A stretch of 64,000 nt of DNA from Trifolium pratense (GCF_020283565.1 NC_060060.1:31496001-31560000), one strand, 5' to 3'; counted from the first letter of the stretch, positions 42,199-54,393 are shown. Made by a program: numbers and translations. The notes: generated by a model not told the origin, from the sequence alone.

Positions 42199-45100
42199 TT
42201 ACACACTCAATCCATCGAATCCACACTGCTTGTAAGTTAGAGATTGCTTTCTTGGACTGATCGCTATAGCACAATCCACGGAAACCTGTGTAATATAGTT
42301 CACTATCGTTAATTGAATGGTAAAACATAGCTTAGTTAAAACAAAAAACTTGATTAGTAATATTTAAGAAGATAGATGATAAATAAAGAAAATAGGTACT
42401 ATCAATTAATAAAAATAAATAGGAAGGTGGTGTAAATAGTAACTTAAAGGGTACAGTTTCATTTCTTAAAATACCATAAAGAAGCTGGGTAGGGAGTAAA
42501 AATGCATGTTCACATTAGCAGAAGATGATGAAACTATTACCATCCCATGTGCCCCACAAAGAGGATAGTCACATGGTGAAGACTTTTCTTGTCTTAAAAA
42601 GTTTAAAAATATTGGCAGTAGTGTTTGACATTTGGAATTTGGATGCTTTGTTTTTGGTATATTCTAACTTGATTTTTGAAGTTAGATAAAATGTGATTTG
42701 TTTAATCTAACATGATATACTATAATGTGATCATAAACTAAAAACTTATAGTGTCAATGTAGATGAAATTGAATCTGGATTCTCTATGGTTATGAGAGGA
42801 GACGTGTTCACGCATTTAGTGAATTTACACTTCGATTTCTCACCATTAATTCTTGATTTTAAGAGAAAGATGACGGTAAATGATTAATCTATGAGCGTAA
42901 GCTCGCTAAATAGGCTCGCATTGCTGTAGGGAATCTAAATCCAACTCAAAAGGGTAGACAAAAATTGTACATAGTATTCCTATAGGGAAAAGCAACAGAA
43001 AAATTGGAGAAAAAATGAACCATAGGAATGACATTATTGAATTGAGCTTGAGCTGGCCATAAACTTAAAGGGTATCGATAACATGGTGCAGTGGTTGGTT
43101 TCCTGGTCTTGGAATCCAGATACCTGGTTCTAATCAAGTGGGGCCTAACTTATTGTCTCATTTTATTTGTACCTTCTAATAATAAGCTTTCGATATTGTT
43201 CATTCAACCCTCTAAAATCCGGCATTTTATCTAAGTATATTTTCGAAGATTTAAGCGCGCGCGCACACAAGTTATTTAGCTACCTATGTGCTTTGGAGCA
43301 TATGTTAAGGCGACCCTTTAAAAAATACATATTACTTAATTATTATTTTTTTTTTCATTTTATATTTATTGTTGTGATTAAAAAATGTGTCTAAATCTCT
43401 ATGTCCACTAAAGAATTATTTCAACATGAGGCTATTGGAATGTCTTGCCATTACACAATGCTGCTGCTACCCAAACGAATACATAAAAGAGTGTGAAAGA
43501 AAAGCACTCTAGACAAAAGCATAATCAAGTATTAAGAAAAGGCACATATATCAATTTTTATGGACTAAAATACATGTAGTTGATTAATATGAATAAGTGG
43601 TTTTGCTTTTGGGACTAGCTCTTTTTTTTTCCACCATAAAAATAATATGATGAAGGGTTAAGGAAAAGGAATATAATTGTACCATATGACTCATATGGGT
43701 AAACATAAAACCAAATCTTTCTACCAAAAAATCACTCAAATAAGCATTTGAGGTCAACATTGGATTCAATTATATACTTTAAGTTTGTTTTTTTTTGGCA
43801 AAATTATACTTTTAAGTTAATAAATTTTATTTTACTAATTACTATTATTTCATGGAAAAAACAATTATTTTTGGTATTATAACTTTTTATTCAATTTTTC
43901 AAAACAAAATTGCAAATAACACCACTAATTGCAACGAGACATATATATATATTTTACGGTTACACTCTAATTATGTCCTAACTTAACCTCCCCATATTTC
44001 CTATGTAGGACCCAAAAAGTCCCGCAAGTAAAATGATTCCTTTCACAAAGAAAGAATTACCTAAACGCACACATTGTCAATTATGGGGAATTGCAAAAAA
44101 TACAAAACCCAATATAGAACCATGCCAAAAAAAACTAAAGTGTGAGAAAAAAGGAATCAAATAAAACTAGACTAGATGGGAATGAGAACGGATCAAGTGA
44201 GAAACTCCTAGAATTTTCAACACAATTTATTGAGACTCAAATCCTTATTGTACATTTCAATTAAAAAATCTTTAGTAGGATATATTATATTATATAAAAT
44301 ACACATATTTTATTTAATTGGTAACGCTAACAAGTGTCCAAGGCACTAGTTAGAAGTTAGAACTAATCAAAAAAGGAAAAAAAATTGTTAAAACATGAAA
44401 AAGTACAAGTTTTATATTGAAAAATGAAAACAACAATTTTCAAACTTCTGAAAATATTGAATGTACTATTTTCAATACAAATTTTTGTAGTTTTCTTAAC
44501 CATTAATCAATGTCACAAAGATACTATACTCCTCTTTATCATTTTCTTATTTAATTTAATGAAACAAAAACAAGATAACTTTCGGCGCACGTTAGCATGA
44601 GGAAGAAAAATAGTAGAAAAAGGACAAAGAAGAAGTAAAGAAAAAGCAGAGTGAGTGAGGTCAGTGGTTACACAGTCACAAACAAGCCAACCCACACCCT
44701 CCCTCTTCCCCCCACTGCACCGCCACACTCACTCTCTCTACCCCAAAAAAAAATAAAAAATACAATCCCATAATCCTACATTCTACATTAAAAACACAAA
44801 ATTAAAGTGAACATTTAATCTTAAACATAGTTTGAACTAGTATAAGCTTATAAACTAAAAATAGCAAGAGAAAATGTGATACATGTGAATCACAGACATT
44901 CCTCGGATTAGGGTATCCCATGTCAGACACTTATTACATTGAATTGTGTCATTTTTTCAAATTATTATCGGTGTGGACATCTGAGTAGTGTCTGTGTGTC
45001 CGAACCCAATTCTCGAAATAAAATAAAAATAGAAAGAGTAGCTAGTATAGTACCTGAACATTGGGTGAATCAAAATTCATGACCCGGATCTTAGCACCAA

Positions 45101-45731
45101 CATCACCCAAAACCCGAAGTTCAACCCGATCATTCAAGGAAGCATCTCTAATCAAATCAGCAGCATCAGCTTGTAACAAATTAACCCTGTCAACACCAAT
45201 TGTAGCAACAACTTGTCTCATAGTATGAGCTTCTTGATAAAATCCAGGCACTGAAGCTTTCCCTAACGGAATTCCACGGTACATCACAGTAAACCTGGAC
45301 TCTCCGTACTTGATCCCTACTTTGTTCGGATTACTCGCCGTGAATAGAAGGCGAATCGTTAGGGAAAGTGATGCTGTTGTTCCGGTAGGGTTGTTTGGTG
45401 TGATTCCGACGTATTGAACGCCGACTGATTGAAGATCGAATTGTGGTTTTTTTGGTTTAACAGCGAGGAGAATGATGAGGACGATTGCGAGGACGAGAAG
45501 TGCCAGGAATGATAAGAGGAGGAAGAGGCAGCAACAACAGCCTTTCAGGGAGGCGGAGGAGGATGAACGTGCTGGTGTTCTTGGGTAGTATTGTGGATGT
45601 TGTTGGTGGTAGCCGTTTGAATAGGATGATGGTGGTGGTGGTTGATGTGATGGTGGTGGTGGTGGTCTTAGTCTCTGTTCACCACCGCCGTTTGGTTGCG
45701 GATGTGGTGGTTGATGGCCTCTAGTTGTCAT
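42199..45731 (-). CDS. NHL / LEA_2 membrane protein, two exons
   Basis: Exon 1 is 45054-45731 (226 codons). Exon 2 is 42199-42285 (28 codons plus TAA), recovered by joining GTTCAG/GTACTA to a cacag acceptor 2.77 kb away. Protein of 254 residues: a Pro/Gln/His-rich cytosolic N-terminus (1-58), a Cys-rich 'KGCCCCLFLLL' leading into one membrane segment (about 63-90), then a LEA_2 domain ('VQYVGITPNNPTGTTASLS', 'TASNPNKVGIKYGESRF', 'IPLGKASVPGFYQ') ending 'KQSLTYKQCGFDGLSV'. Type II plasma-membrane NDR1/HIN1-like proteins of this subgroup (At1g45688-like, from memory) have the same C-terminus. Ending at the in-frame stop after exon 1 (VQVLY) would lose the conserved end. Exon 2 is duplicated at 25875-25961. 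Confidence 0.9.
43075..43170 (+). repeat. Possible decayed SINE in the NHL intron
   Basis: tggtgcagtgg fits the pol III box A consensus, and ggttctaatca, about 40 bases on, is a two-mismatch box B. No clear A tail or target duplication remains. Confidence 0.35.
43250..43266. repeat. Alternating GC microsatellite in the NHL intron
   Basis: agcgcgcgcgcacacaa, alternating purine-pyrimidine DNA, in an otherwise AT-rich intron. Confidence 0.6.
44893..45016. repeat. Dispersed repeat with 'gtcagacac' motifs, copy 2
   Basis: A shorter relative of 32745-32935: cctcggattagggtatccc, catgtcagacac, ttacattgaattgtgt, tcaaattattatcggtgtgga, then gtgtctgtgtgtcc. It sits in the NHL intron about 40 bases from the exon 1 donor site. 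Confidence 0.6.
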
Positions 45732-46186
45732 TTTTTTTGTGTCTGTTAGTGAATTTTACTATTTCTGGGATTCAAAGAATGAGTGTGATGTGAGAGAGTG
45801 TGAGGGGAATGAAGACTGAATTTGACATGAACAAGACTTTTATTATTGCTTCTCAAAGTAAATGATAATATTTATGTCAAAAGAAAAGGTGAATAATAAT
45901 ATAATTAAATTTTTTGCTCAAAAAAAATATAATATAATCAAATTTCACGGAATAAAAATGAAGACTAAAATACCGTCAATAAATCATAACTCAACAAATA
46001 GAAATGTCGAAATTACTAAGTAGGACGTCAAAGATCGGAGTTCGAATTCCGATCACTCCACTTTGTGTATGTTGAATTTCTAATGATTTGTCATTTCGTC
46101 TATCTAAAAAAAACTAAAATATCAATTTTGGTACTAAAAAAAAATTCTTTCATACCAAATTTTTTTGTGACTAAGATTTATGTGAA
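45732..46186. other. NHL 5' flank
   Basis: Promoter side of the NHL gene, with A/T runs. Near 46031 there is a ggagttcgaattccgatcac stretch with a pol III box B core, perhaps part of an old tRNA-derived repeat. No gene seen. Confidence 0.4.
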
Positions 46187-46496
46187 GAGAGATATGCGGG
46201 TGAATTTTTTGACCGGTCTACAAGAAGACAGATCTACATTTCGTTCAACAAATGTTTTAGCGTATGGATGGATAAGAGGGAAACATGTTTGCGTAGACTT
46301 AATTGGAATTTTTTCACTTGTGGGACTGTGGGTTAAACATTTTATTGTGGGACAAGCTACCTTCAAAGCACTAGAGACAGTAGACCTTTTGAAAAAAGTT
46401 AAAAGAGTCATGCATATCAATGTTGTGTCACTTAGGTCTATAGATGTAACTTTTCGAATAATTGATTTTGCTATACATAAAGGACTAACATTATAA
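46187..46496 (+). pseudogene. Legume retroelement-associated coding remnant
   Basis: An open stretch reading 'VNFLTGLQEDRSTFRSTNVL', 'AYGWIRGKHVCVDLIGIFSL' and 'VDLLKKVKRVMHINVVSLRS'. It recalls a family often seen beside reverse-transcriptase remnants in legume genomes (VNFLTDPQEGRSTLRPADV..YGW.GGKHACVDLTG, from memory). Relative to that memory, the middle part between the KA and the VDLLK segments is missing. There is no start context or flanking exons. It is best read as a decayed repeat-borne fragment; the exact element class is unsure. Confidence 0.5.
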
Positions 46497-48325
46497 TTTA
46501 TTGTGTATTTACCTTTTCTTTCACGTGTAATTATCTTACATATATATTTTCACATATTTGAATGAAAAAAATTATAAAATAATATGAAATTAGTTTATGA
46601 CATTTTTATAATTTATAGATTGACACTTTTTTAATATTATTTTTATTATTCTTTAGAGACTGAATTGAGTTGAAACAAAATCATGAGTATCAAAATGTGT
46701 GTTGAACTTGAATTTTTAACTCGTAAAATGATGATTTTTTTTATCTCAATTGTAAATTTTTATGATACATTAGGTTTGTAAAATCACTCTTCTCAACAAA
46801 TTTTGCTTAAAAAAAAACATGCATATGACATTTTATTACACACATAAACATGCTATTTGTCACTTTCCATTATCTATACACTTCTTTTTCATTTAAATCT
46901 AAACTTTCAAATAAAAAATCTTATATAATTAGAGTATCTAATTTTTTACAACAATATCTTCATTCAATAAAAATATGATTAAAATTCACCAAAATAATGA
47001 TATGATCTGTTGTTCATCTACTTTGATGAATGAGCACATAAATGTTGCTCATCTCTTCTAGTTGCACAATATAATAGTTGTGGCTACAATCACATAAATG
47101 TAATATAAATGACAACAATACAATATGAGTATAATTTAAAGACCAATAGTACAAATATACAGATAAAAATAAAAAAAATAAAAGATTGATTTTTTTTTTT
47201 TGAATGTAAAAATAAAAGATTGATGCAAAAACACAATTTTGATTAAATTTAATATTAATATAATTCTTTACATATAGTCTTATATATTTAAAAAATACAG
47301 TGTGTTTCATACACATAATTCAGTTAGTATAAATATCATATTTTATATGTAAAGAATGTGGTTCGAACTCTGAATACCTTCATTTATTTACTTTAATATG
47401 AAATTTTATTAAAAAAACATATAATGCCAAATATATATATTCAATCAGCAATTAACTTGGGATTTTTGGAAATTAAAGTTGCTCTGTGCTTTTAACAAGA
47501 TGACTGTAATTGTTTCTCAAAAAAGGATGACTGACAGTAACTGAAACCAAAAGCATGTCCTCTTCTTAGGTAAATTTCACGTTACAAAAATTGTACTTTG
47601 ACATCTTCGTAGTATATATCTCATCTCATTGTGATATTCACACTATAGGTTTGTACACATCATTCATGTCATTGACGTCAAGACCAATCCTCATAGGATG
47701 AACAATCTATTATATTATGTTGTCCTAATTTATTTTATTTTTTTTGAAAAGATGTTATACTATATCCCTAAAGCTAAAAGCATACCTTTTAATCATTCAA
47801 TTATAATTGAGTATGAGGGAAAAAAAATCATATACATTTTTTTACAAACGTATCCACATAAAATGGAACTTAGTCACGACGATGGAACTGTATCCACATA
47901 AAATGTTTTTTAAAATTCAAATGTGCAAAAAATCCTGAATTGTTCAATCCACACAAATTCCGTCTAAATTTTATAATGGGGGTAAATTGAAATTTTGGGG
48001 GGAGTTGGGAGAATGTAATGGGGGTGAGGAGAAACAGTATAAGAACAGATCCAAAGAAGCAATGAGGGAAAGTTATGGTGTGTTTGGTTGAGTTGCGGAC
48101 AATAATCACCGTGAGATTTTTTTTCAAATAGCAAATAATTTATTAATCGCAACTCAAGGCACTGGAAGGGCCTAGAGAGGGGAAGAGAAAAAAGATACAA
48201 ACAGGTACGGAACACTTTTAAGTTTTAACTCTAAACAAGAGACAAAGCACCACCCCACCTAAACAAAGAAAAACCCACGCCCCTAAAAAAACAACAGCAC
48301 CAAAACAACAAGGCCATAAAGAAAA
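46497..48325. other. Intergenic, no gene seen
   Basis: AT-rich throughout. Short open frames near 47014-47316 and 47698-47901 have strongly biased Ile/Tyr/Phe composition expected of random AT-rich DNA and no domain. A direct repeat of gtatccacataaaatg occurs at 47850 and 47889. Confidence 0.4.
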
Positions 48326-48765
48326 TCAGCTATTGATACATATTCCAAGCTCCCAACTCCATTCATAATAGAGACAAGGAGAAATTTTCAACCTCTCCTT
48401 ATGAGAAAGAGTCGCATTTTCAATGGTGGCCAACAATTGAACAACACTCTCCTCCTCCCATTGAAAAAGAGACCGTCTCCAAAGCAAATTCCAACTATAT
48501 ACGGCTCTCTCCCTCTCCAAAAACCACCACATCACTGATACACTCAAGTTTTTGCAAAGAGTGGGAAAATAATTGTGGGAATTTAACAAAAAAGGGGAGT
48601 CTCTCCAATCCACTTATCCATCCAAAAACGAGTTAACCTTCCATTACCAAGCCTTCTATCAATAACATCCACTAGCCAATTTCTCGATTCAACACAAGCT
48701 TCAAGATCATGGATATCTTTCCACCAAAGAGAAGCAAAGGACGGAGAAGTACCAATTTACCTCAT
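48326..48765 (-). pseudogene. LINE reverse-transcriptase C-terminal remnant
   Basis: Minus-strand reading in two frames: 'PSFASLWWKDIHDLEACVES', 'NWLVDVIDRRLGNGRLTRFW' and then 'LLWRRSLFQWEEESVVQLL'. This is the layout of the region after the RT domain of plant LINEs (SLWW..D..., RRLGNG..T.FW.D.W, W.WRR.LF.WEEE). A frame change near 48610 and the lack of the upstream RT and endonuclease parts show that it is a truncated, dead copy. Confidence 0.65.
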
Positions 48766-48769
48766 GCAA

Positions 48770-50460
48770 AATGTGAACTCCATATTTCGTCACAAAAACC
48801 TCCTTCCAAAGAGCCGTATCATTACTTTGTAAAAGTCTTCATCTCCATTTCATATTGAAATTTTCATACTTTAATTTTTACACATCCATGGTAATTTTAG
48901 TGTTTTGCTAACACATTTATTTATATTTATTTTTTAAAAAATAATAGTCTAGTAGTCTAGTGGTTAGAAATTTCACCCTTAATAAAAATAATATTTATTT
49001 ATATTTATTTATGATGGTACAACTTTTTCTTTTTGTCAAGTAGTCTAATGGTTCAAATCTCACCCCTACATATATAATCCGATGTCTCAATCAACTGAGC
49101 TAAACTCACATATTGCAGCGTATAGAATAAGGCATTACTATAATTCAATATTGCAGGGTATTTAAAATTAAGATCACTTTAAGACTTTGATTTTATATTG
49201 AGATCACTTTAGGCATTTTTGAAGTATATCATACAACAAAGGAATGTACTCTATATATAATTCGAAGTTTTCCAGAAGTGGATCATTTTGTGACACTTTA
49301 TTGAATTAATTAAAGCCTACAAGCCAAAACTATAAAGATTGGGCCCCAACCACGTACATGACACATCTTTCTTTCCCACTAAGAAAACCCTTGAAGAGAT
49401 TCATTCTTTAACAATTCGTTTTTTTCCCCTTCTCTTTTTACATGGTAACATCCGAGAAATTATATAGGCAGGATATAAATTGAGAATGTCATTAATATAT
49501 GATTGGAGGAGGAATGTTTTTAACATGATAATGACCCAAAGTGAGAATATATATATTGGACACGTGAATACGAAAATAATTTGCTTCTGAAACATGGAGA
49601 AAAAAAAATGTTAGAGGCAAAGCACTTTACCAAGCTTTTCTTATTAAACTAGCTACCAATGAAAATATTAAATGACAATATCAAGCTGTGGAAGTCAAAG
49701 AAAAAAAATATGGCACCTTTTGAAAAAAAAAAGCTAGCTGTTCTTTCTCATCTCACAAAAAGAAAAAGATTGATCCAACAATATTGATTCATGCATTTGC
49801 ACAACGGGTATGATAGATTTTAAGAATAAAATGGGGTCTAGATTAGAGGCACACGGTTACTGATTCTAATAATCCGATCTGCAATTGACGTTTGAGATGT
49901 TTACAGTTGATTTTATTAATATATAGTATGGGCCGTTTGATTATAAATGAAATATCAAAATTCAAAACAGCTTGTTTTTAACAGCAGATTAATAATGATC
50001 CTAAAATGGGAAGAGAAAAAGAGTTGGGAAAAATTGTGTGACGAGAGAAAGAATAATTAAACAAAAAACTACTAAAATTTTCAATAGTACACAAACACTT
50101 TATCCACGTATGTCTCTTCATTTTTTAGTAGAAAACAAATGTAACACACAAATACATTCAGTCAAAAGGAATTTGACTGAGGTGTTTGATGAAGGAGGGA
50201 GGATTCTCTCGTTTAAATTTAGGGTAAATTTGTTTTTGAACCATTGATTTGGGAGGAGAAAGAAAGAGAAAAAAGGTGGAGATTGATGTACCAAAAAAAA
50301 AGATGGAGATTGAAATTTTTGTTGTTGAGAGAATCCATTCTCTTGATGAAGTTGCTTAGATTGACAAAATTTATGGATGGTTGAGCTACATCAGCGTCAA
50401 CAATGTCAGATGAATTAACAACATTTTCAACAACAGATTCAATGCCATGAATTAGAGTAG
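48770..50460. other. Intergenic, no gene seen
   Basis: AT-rich. Two tRNA-like scraps (agtctagtggttagaaattt near 48953 and agtctaatggttcaaatctc near 49043) may be SINE debris. No recognisable coding sequence. Confidence 0.4.
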
Positions 50461-50471
50461 GAACCGATATG

Positions 50472-50650
50472 ACCCAGATTCTGTGCAGTCAAATTTTTCA
50501 TGCAGTCATGCAGTCGGTCACTTTATGGTCGTACGATCAAAATCGGACGATCATGATTTAACAACTGTATTTTTTTACTGTATTTATTTAAATTGTCCGA
50601 TCGTGATCTGATGACTATCAAGTGACTGCACTGAAAATTCGAATGCACCT
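50472..50650. repeat. Imperfect inverted-repeat element (MITE-like)
   Basis: Left end gtgcagtcaaatttttcatg pairs imperfectly with the complement of the right end tgaaaattcgaatgcac. Inside, atcggacgatcatgattta pairs with aattgtccgatcgtgatct. No target duplication was established. It resembles the 32011-32191 element in having ggacgg/ggccatt-like internal phrases only loosely. Confidence 0.4.
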
Positions 50651-51018
50651 AATCCAATTCTGAAACCAGTAACATATATCTATGGGAGATTTTGGAACCA
50701 CCGACATCAATAATGGGACGTTAAGAAATAGCTTGAGTAAAGAAAAGTTTGAAGAGAAGTGATAGTGATTGCATGAGAGAATGGTTTGAGATGGATTATG
50801 GGTTTGATGAGGCGTTGAAGAGAGAAAGAAAAGATGAGAGTGTTGAGTGAATTTGTTTGGTGATGATCCATGAATGTTGGTTCAACAAGTCGAACCGATC
50901 GTTCCGGTTCAATTTTAAAACATTGATCTATCCACCAAAACTTGAAAAGACTAGTGACAAGACTGACCGGTGACAAGCCTGGTAGACAGTGGCGGAGCTA
51001 GACTAAAGTTTTTTGAAG

Positions 51019-51068
51019 CATGCGTGCGTGCATGCGTGCGTGCATGTGTGCGTGCGTGTGTTCGCGCG
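51019..51068. repeat. (GCGT/TGCA)n microsatellite
   Basis: About 50 bp of alternating purine-pyrimidine DNA (gcatgcgtgcgtgcatgcg and onward), a possible Z-DNA-forming tract, 60 bases above the SWEET relic. Confidence 0.8.
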
Positions 51069-51123
51069 TCAAAAAGGAAATTTATTTATTTAATATTTAA
51101 TTATGCAGTTAATACCTTTATTT

Positions 51124-52679
51124 TTGTTGGGTAGAAAATGCTACTTTTGGCTCCGATGTAAGTATATTATATTTAATTTATTATATATTAATTTTATATT
51201 AAATTTATCAACTAAATTAAATATAGAAAAAAAAAGAAATAATTTAGGTTATGTCAAAAAAAAAAAGAAATAATTTATGTTGTTGTGAATATATTATTGC
51301 AGGTCAATCTTTCATTAGAATATATAAAAATAAGAGTACCGGAAGTTTTCAATCGTTGTCGTATCTGGTAGCTTTATTGAGCTCATCCCTTTGGTTGTAC
51401 TTTGGGTTCATCCAAATGGATGTTATACCGGTGATCTCAATCAATAGTGTTGTATGTGTCATGGAGACCATCTACATCATTTTGTACATGCTCTTTGCAC
51501 CACCGAGAAATGTTAGGGTAAATTTTAACCTGTAAATTCTAAATTACTTATGTTTATAAATTATATTCCTCATCAAAATTCTAATTATTGTAAAAATATT
51601 TGTATATTTTATAATATTACAACGATCAACCCTCACATTGTTTACAGTAATGAATGGGGGTTTATTTGCCGTGATATTTTTAGTTATGCATTTTTCCATA
51701 GCTAAGAATGATCGTGTGACACTACTAGGAGGGATTTGTACATTTGTATCCATCCGCGTCTATGTGGCACCGCTTAGCATTGTGGTAAGTGAATTAAATA
51801 TAATTTAAATTTTATTTATTTGATATCTTCTGTATATATTTTTCAGGTGCAAGTTATTAGAACAAAAAGCGTGGAGTATATGCCGCTTGCTCTATCACTT
51901 TGTCTTACAGTTAATGCGGCGGTGTGGTCTCTCTTCGGCCTATTTAAAGATACTTATCAAGATGTTAACGTTTTTGTAAGTAACAACAATTTTATTAAAT
52001 TATTAATTACCACTTACGTATATTTATTAATTAAACTATTTTTTCTTTTTTATTGCAGTTCCCCAATATAATTGGATTCATATTGGGGACATTCCAGATG
52101 TGCATATATTGGTATTATTCGAGGGCCGATAGCCGAGCTGTTGATGTTGAGACCGGTGGACAACTGTTAGAGGACGGAGCAGCTCTGGGATGTGTTGGCC
52201 CCGTTGTGGAGGCGGTAGGGGATTGTGTCACCCAGTTAGTGGAGGACGGTGGTCGACTCATTGAGCTGCCGGTCGGTGGTGGTATAGGCAAGGCGGAAGA
52301 GGAGAGTGGAAGGGAGGGGAAAGAGGGTGGCGATGTTGTTGAGGGCGGTTCCAGGGAGGAGGAAGATGGAGGTGTCGGTGAGGTGAGAGTGGGTGGTGTC
52401 GGCAAGTTGGGAGAGGGAAAGGGTGGCAGATGCGAGGTGGGAGAGAGTGGTAACGATGAGATGGTAGAGGGAGGCAGCGGTGACAGGGAAGAGGGTGGCA
52501 TCGGTGAGGTGGCAAGGGGAGGTGAGGTGACAGAAGGGGGTGGATGTGGTGGAGGGAAAGAGAGTGGCACCAGTGAGGTAGGAGAAGGGGGTAGAGGCGG
52601 AGGAGGGGAAGAGGAGAGCAGACAGAGGGCATGGCCATGGGAGGTGGGGTGGCAGAGGGAGGCAGAGGTTAGGTGGTAA
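51124..52679 (+). pseudogene. SWEET sugar transporter (MtN3) relic with long acidic Gly-rich tail
   Basis: SWEET segments in order: a remnant of exon 1 ('LLLAPM', 51124-51157, no start codon), exon 2 at 51303-51517 ('RIYKNKSTGSFQSLSYLVAL', 'CVMETIYIILYMLFAPP'), exon 3 ending 51784 ('NGGLFAVIFLVMHFS', 'VYVAPLSIV'), exon 4 at 51847-51975 ('[20 protein letters not shown]') and exon 5 from 52059 ('[20 protein letters not shown]'). SWEETs are seven-helix plasma-membrane or tonoplast sugar facilitators. One extra base early in exon 2 (SIFH, then a frame break before RIYK), a degenerate exon 1 and no good acceptor for exon 3 argue for a pseudogene. The last exon then runs about 185 codons through Gly/Glu repeats, far longer than the usual 20-50 residue tail. 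Confidence 0.75.
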
Positions 52680-52970
52680 AGGAAGGAGGCGATGACGGGG
52701 AAGAGGGTGGCACCAGTGAGGTGGCGGTGGGAGGCAGAGGTGAGGTGGTAAAGGAAGGAGGCGATGACGGGGAAGAGGGTGGCAGAAGGGGCGGAGGTAG
52801 TGAATGGGAAAAGACTAGTGAGGTGGGAGAAGAGGGTGGAGGGGAAGAGAGTGGCACTATGGCAGAAGTGGGCGAAGGTGGTGAAGGGGGAGAGGGCATG
52901 AGAGGTGGGCTGGCAGAGGGTGCCAGAGGTGGTGGTGAGAATGGTGGTGGCGAGGGCGATGATGCATAGT
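52260..52970 (+). repeat. Purine-rich GGTGAGG-type minisatellite
   Basis: About 700 bp with very strong strand asymmetry: the plus strand is almost all A/G plus GT, built from drifting gaggtgggagagggtggca-like units. A clear 72-bp duplication begins at 52673 and 52745 (ggtaaaggaaggaggcgatg). Because stops are rare in such DNA, several frames on both strands are open (Gly/Glu on plus, Pro/Ser/His on minus); those on the minus strand are not genes. Confidence 0.85.
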
Positions 52971-52979
52971 AGTTGATAT

Positions 52980-53500
52980 TGAAAATATCATAATTTGTAG
53001 TCCAGCCCAGAAAATTGTAAAAAAAACTATCGAAATGAATAAATTGTTTTTCAATCCCTTTTTTTTATTCAAGAATCTGTTATCCAACCCAATCCCATTG
53101 TTATCGCCCCATATATTTTCAACACATTGTTATCGAAATAAATAAATTGTTCTTTTATCCCCTTTTTTGAAGAATCTTCTATACGAACATATATAGCATG
53201 TCTATGGATCCATTTAGGTGAGATATCATACAAATCCTTTTTTTCACCGAGTTTGAAAAAATATCATAATTTGTAGTCTTATAACCCACAAAAATTGTAA
53301 AAAAATATCAAAACAAATAAATTTGTTTTATATCCCTTTTTTTTTAAGAATTTTCTATACGACTCATATAGTGACTTTGGATCCATAATTCGTAGTATAT
53401 ATAATATAACCCACAAGAATTGTAATTTTTTTTTATTAAAATGAATAAATTGATTTTTCAGCGCTCTTTTTTTAAGAATCTTCTATCCCAAAGTAAATAA
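52980..53500. repeat. Degenerate tandem repeat, four units
   Basis: Units near 52990, 53110, 53265 and 53390 share 'aaaattgtaaaaaaa.tatc', 'aataaattg.ttt', 'tccctttttt' and 'aagaatcttctat', spaced 100-175 bp. Immediately follows the purine-rich tail. Confidence 0.7.
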
Positions 53501-54393
53501 GAATGCATGAGTTCAAGTAGTGATATTTTCAAACAAAAGGAATTTGCAGATGAAACGAAAAGCCAACAAATTAGCAATTAGAAAATTAGACATATACTTG
53601 AGTTTCAGACCATAACAATTGAAGAGAACAGTCATATCATTAAGTAGTTGATTTCAATAAGTGTTGTGCCTTTGGTGCACATGTCAAATGACCTACAATG
53701 GCTTTCAAATTGAGAAGTAAATGTTCTAATTATCATGAATCAATCTATTACAATCACATTCTCACCATATATGATTAAATTATAAAAGAATTATTCTAAC
53801 TCTTCAATGCATTGTTTGAAAGATCAACCTCATTATCCACTTCATTCTCTTTCAATAGAAGGTCCACACATTCTTACTATATACCTGAACTATAACTTTC
53901 AAAATTGAATGTCCAAATATTCAAGAGCTTTTTACTGCATGTTTTCTTAATTTAAATTGTAAACATGTGTGCAATATAATTTGCTTACTCACTTCCTGAG
54001 TAACCAATTTAATTAGAGACAAACAACTGTTAACATCACATGACAGGAAATTTCATGCCTTGTCTGCCTGTAGGGTGATTTATAACCAATGGTAACAAAC
54101 CCTTACATGGAGAAAGAAAACAGAGAAAAATACATAAAAATGTACACATCCCTGGAAAAACAAATACCAGAGTGAAAACTCTCAAACTAAAATAAGATAG
54201 AGACATTCTTAGTTTGCTTGTTAAGGAAACAAAAACAAACCCAATAATCAAAGACAAAATGCAGAGAAAGTTCATTTGATTACAGAAAAATAATAAAGCA
54301 ACAAATTTTAATACAGAAGCCTAGCATAGCAAGGGATAAACTACGAAACATAATATATCGTTGAATAATTGATGAATGTGTCATGGAGGACCA
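53501..54393. other. Intergenic, pinin 3' side
   Basis: No gene seen. The last few hundred bases before 54394 (minus strand) are the probable 3' UTR of the pinin gene. Confidence 0.45.

Noticed and set aside
45042..45731. NHL protein ending VQVLY as a one-exon gene
   Set aside because: A GT donor precedes that stop and the conserved C-terminal exon with an acceptor exists at 42199-42285.
52115..52638. Long Pro/Ser- and His-rich open frames on the minus strand
   Set aside because: They are the complement of the purine-rich minisatellite, where stops are rare in most frames. No start context, domain or conservation signal.
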